Source: Vitellaria paradoxa
Lineage: Eukaryota > Streptophyta > Magnoliopsida > Ericales > Sapotaceae
DNA length: 64,000 nucleotides
Assembly (NCBI GenBank): GCA_019916065.1
Contig: CM034234.1
Location: 9,212,342 to 9,276,341 of the forward strand
Direction of reading: 5' to 3'
Under the pieces are notes generated by a model, which was not told the DNA's origin, made no database searches, and worked only from the letters and a program-made list of their open reading frames with translations. Position numbers and translations under genes: made by a program. This document shows, piece by piece, positions 59,301-64,000 of this stretch (positions are counted from its first letter, which is position 1; every line of letters begins with the position of its first letter).

Positions 59301-61163
59301 GCTAAGGATATCTTTCTGGATATTTTTGAATGGGATATGAATAAAGAAGCTTTGGTGGCTAACAAATTCTTAATGATAGAAATATTGTTTGAGGCAATTT
59401 TCTTCAGAAAAATTTTTTTGATTGGGAGATGGGGAGTTTTGATAACCTTCTTGATGTCTTTTATACTTCGAATATGCTTATTGTTTGTATCTGGTTGGAC
59501 TTGGATGTTGTCACTAGACATACCACATTATATTGTTATAGACTTCATAACGACTTTAGTTTTATTGCTCGTGCTTTTTCATTTTCAGGATTCTCAGTGC
59601 ATACTCAAAAGTTCCTCCAAAGCCAAAATCTTCAAGCAAAAGGTAGTAATGATCCCTTACACATAATGATGACTGAATTACATTGCGCAATTGAATCTCC
59701 TGACTTGCAAAAGTGTATAGCTGGACAAATTCTTATATCTATGTATTTAGAAGAACTAAAAAATAGAATGATTTTTGGGGGCGGGGGGGAGGGGCAAGCT
59801 AATTTATTCTCATTCCTTCACCTTCACAGTTCTCTTTTGAGGGACAGCTTAACCCTAAATTGTGATATCCCATTAAGATATTAGTACTCAACTTGTTTTC
59901 TACCAGACAAAATCTCTCTCTTTCAATCCCTTAAACTCTGGATGTGTTTTATAAATATTATTTTAGTCAACATGTTAGTGATAATTTGATTTTTTTTTCT
60001 ACTGTTTCTATATCCCGTACCCTCCCAGGTTCCCATGCGCACAGAAATCACATATGCAAATAAAAACAATCACATATGCCTGGTGGCAATTCTCTTGTTG
60101 CTCATTTTCTTGCTTGTAGCATTCTAACTGGAATGTTAGAATAATGTCAAGTAAAATATCTATACAATATCAGTAGTAACACCATGACCTTTCATGGGAA
60201 AGGTTTGTGATGTATATATTTCAGAACAAATGAGAGGTGAAAAGCTGCAGTAATTTCCTTGGAACTTAAATTAATTATAATCAGCCATAATTACCTGTAT
60301 TGTGAAAGACTCGTCGAGTAAAGAATAATGATGCTTTTGAGAATCATTCTAATTAGTATGGGGAATGGTCTATTTGGGTTGTCATCCTTTTCAATTTTGT
60401 TGAGAAGTTTGCATAGAGTCGAATAGTAGGAAAATTTTGAACTTGGTATCGCTCGAGAAAGATCGAGTTATTAAGGAAAATATTAATAGAAGGATTCCTG
60501 TAACAGTACACATATCCAGAGCATACTCATGAGGCGGGGAACTATTTTGATGATAGCTCAGGTAAATTGTTGCAAGAAAGGATGCATTGTTGAGAAAGGT
60601 TATTGCATTTATGTATTCTAAAGTGGATGGTGTTAGGAGAGGAATCATAGAGTGAAATTCAAAACTAGAATTTTGTGGGAGTTCTTGTCCACAACTCACA
60701 ATCAAACACACAAAAGACTTTGAGGTGTCAAGATTGCTTAAGGGTTTAAAGTTGTCAAACCAAAGGCTTTTATGGAAGTTCCTCTGTGGTGACTGAATAT
60801 GCATCAAACGTTTTCTGTGGTCAAGCAAAACAACTTACCAATGCAAAATTGAATGCTTTGCCCTTAATATTAGTTATACGATGAACAACTATCTGTTCCT
60901 GCATTGAATTTTACTGTGCAATATTCTAGTTTTTAGTGGTTGTTTCTTTTATTTGATCTTGTCAATTGAGTATATTGTGTTTTGGTATTGGTTTCTTCTA
61001 ATTTTCTTTTCATGCTTTCAATCAATCTTTTAGTGAGTTTGAGGAACTCGAAGCTGTCCCAACCACTGCCGTGATTGAAGGGCCACTGGAACCATCGTTT
61101 ATTGCTCCTGCTCCTACTTCAACTGGTGTACCTGAAGATTCTTCCTTTGCGAACTTCATTAGT
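47369..61163 (+). CDS. DCP1: mRNA-decapping enzyme subunit DCP1, 5' part
   Basis: DCP1 activates the decapping enzyme DCP2 in cytoplasmic processing bodies. Exons 47369-47527, 47684-47724, 56783-56832, 57672-57816, 59589-59642 and 61034-61163 keep phase and encode 193 residues. This is the EVH1-like DCP1 domain plus a following acidic linker. Landmarks: [68 protein letters not shown], then [11 protein letters not shown] and GPLEPS. Plant DCP1 has about 360 residues; the Pro/Gln-rich middle and C-terminal trimerisation segment are missing and must lie beyond the right edge. Intron 2 is about 9 kb because of LINE insertions; introns 4 and 6 also contain LINE remnants. Confidence 0.93.
47896..48207 (-). 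mobile_element. 3' part of a minus-strand LINE in DCP1 intron 2
   Basis: A T16 run (47896 onward) is the poly-A tail seen from the other strand. The reverse strand then reads a zf-RVT-like segment: [18 protein letters not shown], followed by [11 protein letters not shown]. It is probably one half of a LINE whose other half is at 55214-56180, split by later plus-strand insertions. Confidence 0.65.
48229..54163 (+). mobile_element. nearly full-length L1-type LINE in DCP1 intron 2
   Basis: A 5.9-kb element flanked by an 18-bp duplication ACAATGGTGGGGTTGGGT (48211-48228 and 54164-54181) and ending in an A13 tail. ORF1 (about 48292-50101, broken) has a DUF4283-like part ([14 protein letters not shown]). 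ORF2 (50431 to about 54034, broken) has an endonuclease ([26 protein letters not shown]), a reverse transcriptase ([27 protein letters not shown] at 52502-52513) and a zf-RVT tail ([12 protein letters not shown]). Stops and frameshifts, for example the TGA at 50743, make it non-autonomous. The intact duplication and tail suggest it is the youngest layer of the nest. Confidence 0.92.
54182..55213 (+). mobile_element. older plus-strand LINE remnant, interrupted by the 5.9-kb LINE
   Basis: Right after the target duplication, the plus strand reads [12 protein letters not shown] and later [12 protein letters not shown] and a decayed zf-RVT region. It ends near TTCGTTAATGCCTTAATTTTC and an A15 run at 55199-55213. 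The target-site sequence itself is LINE-like, so the younger LINE inserted into this copy. Confidence 0.6.
55214..56180 (-). mobile_element. 5'-side part of a minus-strand LINE (reverse transcriptase region)
   Basis: The reverse strand reads [20 protein letters not shown] and [13 protein letters not shown], the start of a plant LINE reverse transcriptase. Nearer 55214 it reads [14 protein letters not shown], which normally precedes the zf-RVT tail. The order and strand fit the missing half of the fragment at 47896-48207. Many stops are present. Confidence 0.65.
56214..56647. mobile_element. hAT-type MITE next to DCP1 exon 3
   Basis: A 434-bp element with ends CAAGGGCGGAGCCTA and GGCTCCGCCTGTG (imperfect inverted repeats). 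It is flanked by a perfect 8-bp duplication CTCCTTTG (56206-56213 and 56648-56655). Eight-bp duplications with CA-G-G ends are typical of the hAT superfamily. The inside has repeated GGGTGGGCACAATT phrases and a palindrome GGGTGGGCACGTGCCCACCC. It ends 135 bp before exon 3. There is no transposase. Confidence 0.85.
58683..59100 (+). mobile_element. internally deleted LINE 3' fragment in DCP1 intron 4
   Basis: The plus strand reads [20 protein letters not shown], which matches the segment after the reverse transcriptase core in other LINEs here, then jumps to a 3'-terminal region. It ends with a TTAATATAAAAAAATAAATAAATA tail. It is decayed and in the orientation of DCP1. Confidence 0.6.
59105..59500 (+). 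mobile_element. second LINE fragment in DCP1 intron 4
   Basis: Shifting frames give [15 protein letters not shown], then [20 protein letters not shown]. These align with the [18 protein letters not shown] and [17 protein letters not shown] segments of the large LINE. It ends less than 100 bp before exon 5. Boundaries are approximate. Confidence 0.55.
59643..61033. other. DCP1 intron 5, no element identified
   Basis: Contains a reverse-strand frame of 145 codons (60391-60828) without any domain or signal I recognise, and a GGGGGCGGGGGGGAGGGG tract near 59779. The frame may be decayed transposon coding sequence, but nothing specific supports that. Confidence 0.4.
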
Positions 61164-61460
61164 GTATGCATCCTGGTCTAACTGTCATTCCATTTTTAAT
61201 TCACCCCTTACAAGATTGTGGACTTGGTTCCATTTATTGCTAAAGTAAATGGCCGTCTATGGTGACAATATGCTTTCCAACCATTCTGAAGTGAAAAATC
61301 TTTTTCACATGGTTCACTATTACATCCTTAAAATTCATGACAGTCTCTCTCTCTCTCCCCCCATCCCTCCCCTTGTGTAAGTGTATGAACACATGCTTTC
61401 AAAATGGAAAGTTTGCCTTTTCTCTAACAAAATTGGGTCAACATAGATTTAGAGAATTAT

Positions 61461-61607
61461 GGGTGCGTTTGGAGTGACAAAAAGTGAGATAAAGTGAGAT
61501 AATTGTGGGTTCGTAATTCGTGTAGTGAGATAAAAAGTGAATAACTTTTAGAATTTTTTAGAGATTTGCAGAATTTTTCATCGATTTTTAGCAAACCAAA
61601 CACACCC
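61461..61607. mobile_element. 147-bp MITE in DCP1 intron 6
   Basis: Ends GGGTGCGTTTGG and CCAAACACACCC are inverted repeats, flanked by TAT on both sides. The interior has repeated AAAAGTGAGATAAAGTGAGATAA words. A related sequence occurs in opposite orientations in the two copies of the duplication at 45.1-46.1 kb, so it is a multicopy family. Confidence 0.65.
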
Positions 61608-62149
61608 TATGTATGTTTGGGCTGAGGATGCCAAAGTAACAATGAACAGAATGTAGTAAAAGGTTAGGGAATCTTGTTGATGTAGAGTCTTGGTGAAACT
61701 CATTGCAAGAGGGGTATGAAGGTGGCACGTGGGAATCTTGGGGTGCAGGCGCATGGCGTAGAGAAGGAATGGAAGACAACTTGAAGCAACTTGAAGGTAG
61801 GCCAATGCATGGGAGGGTGCAACCAAAGATCTTTTTGGAAGCGGGTTGGGCCAGAGGGAGGAGGCCAGGCAAGGAGATTAATTGTGACCTAGCTGTATTG
61901 GGCCTTGTAACTCTTTTGGGCCTTTAGAAGGGAGCTTGGGCCAAACTTCAGAGGGTGAAGTACTGGGTTATATCGATGGACAGAGTAGGTTCATTGGCGA
62001 GTGTGACGAGGTCTGACCATTCAGGGGTTTCAGATGGGGGGCTGAGGTCGTCACCCCCAAAGTTTAGGAAGCTGTAGGCCACTATATCTGAATCGCAGTC
62101 TATTGTGGGCTAGGGCAGGCACTTTCATTTGGTGGATTGAAGACTATTT

Positions 62150-63260
62150 AAACACCTATGAAGAAAGGGAGTCTTGGGATTATGAATCTTAAGGCTTTCA
62201 ATACGGCCTTGAGAGGTGTTGTGGAGGTTCATGTGGGAAAGGGCTAGGCTGTGGAGAAATGTAGGGCTAAGTGCAATTTAAATACATGTGTTGTGGGAAT
62301 TTGGAAGGTAGAGTGAATGGGATTTGTTTATGAAGAGTGTGAGGTGGAAGGTTGGCAGGGGCAATAGAACAAAATTCTGGAGTCATTGGTGGCTTCCTAA
62401 GGGGAGATTAATGGAGTTGTTTTTGGATTTATATAATTTAGCGGTTGATAAAGGAGTAGGAGTGGTGGAGTGCTTGAATAGGGGGAGAATAGTAGGGTTT
62501 GGGAGGTTAGGTTGAGGAGGAATCTAAATGCTGGGGAACTCAACAGTTTTGTGGCTTTGTTGGGTCTTTTGCAGGCAACTGAAGTGGAGGAAGGTGAGGA
62601 TACAGTGAACTGAAGTCTTACAAGGAGTGGGAAGTTCGAAATTAAATCGTTCTACAAAGAGTTGAGAGGTAGACGGGTGACAGATTTTGGTGGGAGAAGC
62701 TATGGAAATTTGGGGTCACTCCAAAAGTGGCATTTTTTTTGCGTGGTCTGAAGTGATGGAGAGTATTTTGACCATTGACAATCTCAGGAAAAGGAAAGTG
62801 GTGTATATATGTGAATCAGTGCTGCCTGTGCAAGAAAGATGAAGAGTCAACAAGTCATTTACTTTTTCATTGTCAGTGAACGTCAAAGCATTGGGACACT
62901 AGAGGGAGATTTGGAGTATAGGGGGTATTTTCGAGTAATATGGAGAGTCTGCTGAGCATATTTGTAAAGGTACAAACCATGCATTAGAATGAAGGTGGTT
63001 TGGAAGTTGGAGCCATTTGGTGTTAGCTGGCTGGTTTGGTGGGAGAGGAACAAAAGAATTTTCCAAGACATGGCTCTACTTTTGTATTGAGTGAAGAGTT
63101 TACTTTTTGCGGCTTTGTGTTGATCTTGATTTGAGCTCTATTTTGAATTTTGTGGAGAACTTGAGTGAGTAGAGATAGGATGAGGAGCTTCTCTTTTTTG
63201 TTATAGTGGCATTTCTTAATGCCTTCTCACTAGTAAAATTTATTTATTCATATAAAAATG
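62150..63260 (+). mobile_element. LINE 3' fragment in DCP1 intron 6
   Basis: Broken plus-strand frames read GSLGIMNLKAFNTALRG, then KVGRGNRTKFWSHWW, then VTPKVAFFLRGL and CLCKKDEESTSHLLFHCQ. This is the post-RT and zf-RVT part of an L1-type ORF2. The 3' end has TTCTTAATGCCTTCTCACTAGTAA and a weak A-rich tail. The left boundary could extend to about 61960. Confidence 0.7.
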
Positions 63261-64000
63261 ACAAAAAAATTCTCCTTTTTTTCTTATTGTCCATTTAAAT
63301 TAGTATTTTCTGCCAAAACTAGAGTTTCAAGGCCTGGTCAGTACTTTGGAAATTGTAACAGCTGAATGATGTTATGAATTAATTTGTGTTCAGTTGTATA
63401 GACTAAAATGTCAGAGACTATAGATTGTCGTAGGTAAGAAAAGCTTCGTATTTTATGTTCAAAATAACCGCTGAAAGTCTTTATGGCTGTTTATTTTGAA
63501 AGTATTGAATAGCATAGGAACATATGAGTAACTCCAACTCCCCCCCCCCCCCCAAAAAACCAAAAAAAAAAAAGAAGTAATAGTAATAATAATAAATAAA
63601 TAAACAAAAAGAATATTCTGTCTCATCCACTATCAGAAATTGAGGAGAATGTGTGCAGTGTCTAGGGTGGGGGCATAAAATAGAAAAGACCCTTGCTTTT
63701 CTTACTTTAATAGCGAGGAACAAAATCCCTCTTCTTTTCCTCAAAACGGTCGAAATGTTTATGTTTCTTAAGCCAAAACAAATTACTAGCAGAAATAATA
63801 ATTCTTATGTTTTTATTGAAACATGCTCCAAAACACAACACAAAACAACATATCAAAATAATAAATTATTTGATTAATCTATTATTAGACAGTCATATAT
63901 TTTGATTTCAATTTATACTTTTAAATATTTTTATCTATTTTATGATAGTCTGCCACTTTAGAACATTTGTGGAATATATTTTAAACCTTCCCGCTTATGT
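63261..64000. other. remaining part of DCP1 intron 6 at the window edge
   Basis: Holds a C14 run at 63540-63553 followed by A-rich sequence, then AT-rich DNA. No further DCP1 exon was recognised, so the Pro/Gln-rich coding part must lie to the right of the window. Confidence 0.5.

Noticed and set aside
60391..60828. 145-codon reverse-strand ORF in DCP1 intron 5
   Set aside because: No recognisable domain or splice partner; kept only as a note on the intron.
1..64000. CRISPR arrays, operons, rRNA or tRNA genes
   Set aside because: No regularly spaced repeats or cloverleaf-like sequence was noticed by eye; the gene structures are eukaryotic. A tRNA-search program was not available.

Overview
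This is nuclear DNA from a plant, most likely a dicot with intron-rich genes, possibly a woody species; the species cannot be fixed from the sequence. The evidence is plant-specific proteins (SPINDLY, a Casparian strip membrane protein, ELM1), GT-AG introns up to about 9 kb, and AT-rich intergenic DNA full of LINEs, solo LTRs and small inverted-repeat elements. Exons were placed by reading conserved protein segments across splice sites, so junctions are inferred, but they keep phase throughout except where stated.

Layout. 1-4.9 kb: AT-rich intergenic DNA with one unidentified 76-codon ORF. 4.9-24.7 kb (+): SPINDLY (SPY), an O-fucosyltransferase with TPRs, in 17 coding exons. It carries a one-base deletion in exon 14 and a partial duplication of exon 6. 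26.7-31.5 kb (-): a 164-residue single-domain cyclophilin of the CYP18-2/PPIL1 type, in 6 exons, convergent with SPY. 33.9-41.5 kb (+): ELM1, a mitochondrial fission factor, in 11 exons, divergent from the cyclophilin. 44.1-45.0 kb (+): a CASP gene in 3 exons. 47.4 kb to the right edge (+): the 5' two thirds of the exons of DCP1, an mRNA-decapping activator. Its second intron holds a nest of LINEs, including one almost complete copy with an 18-bp target-site duplication.

The five genes belong to unrelated pathways (hormone and nucleocytoplasmic protein glycosylation, spliceosomal protein folding, organelle division, root barrier formation, mRNA decay). They are neighbours, not an operon or cluster. 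I found no new defence, biosynthetic or mobile system. The points most worth checking are the frameshift in SPY, the duplicated SPY exon with two rival 3' splice sites, the missing canonical acceptor of ELM1 exon 3, and the layered LINE insertions in DCP1.
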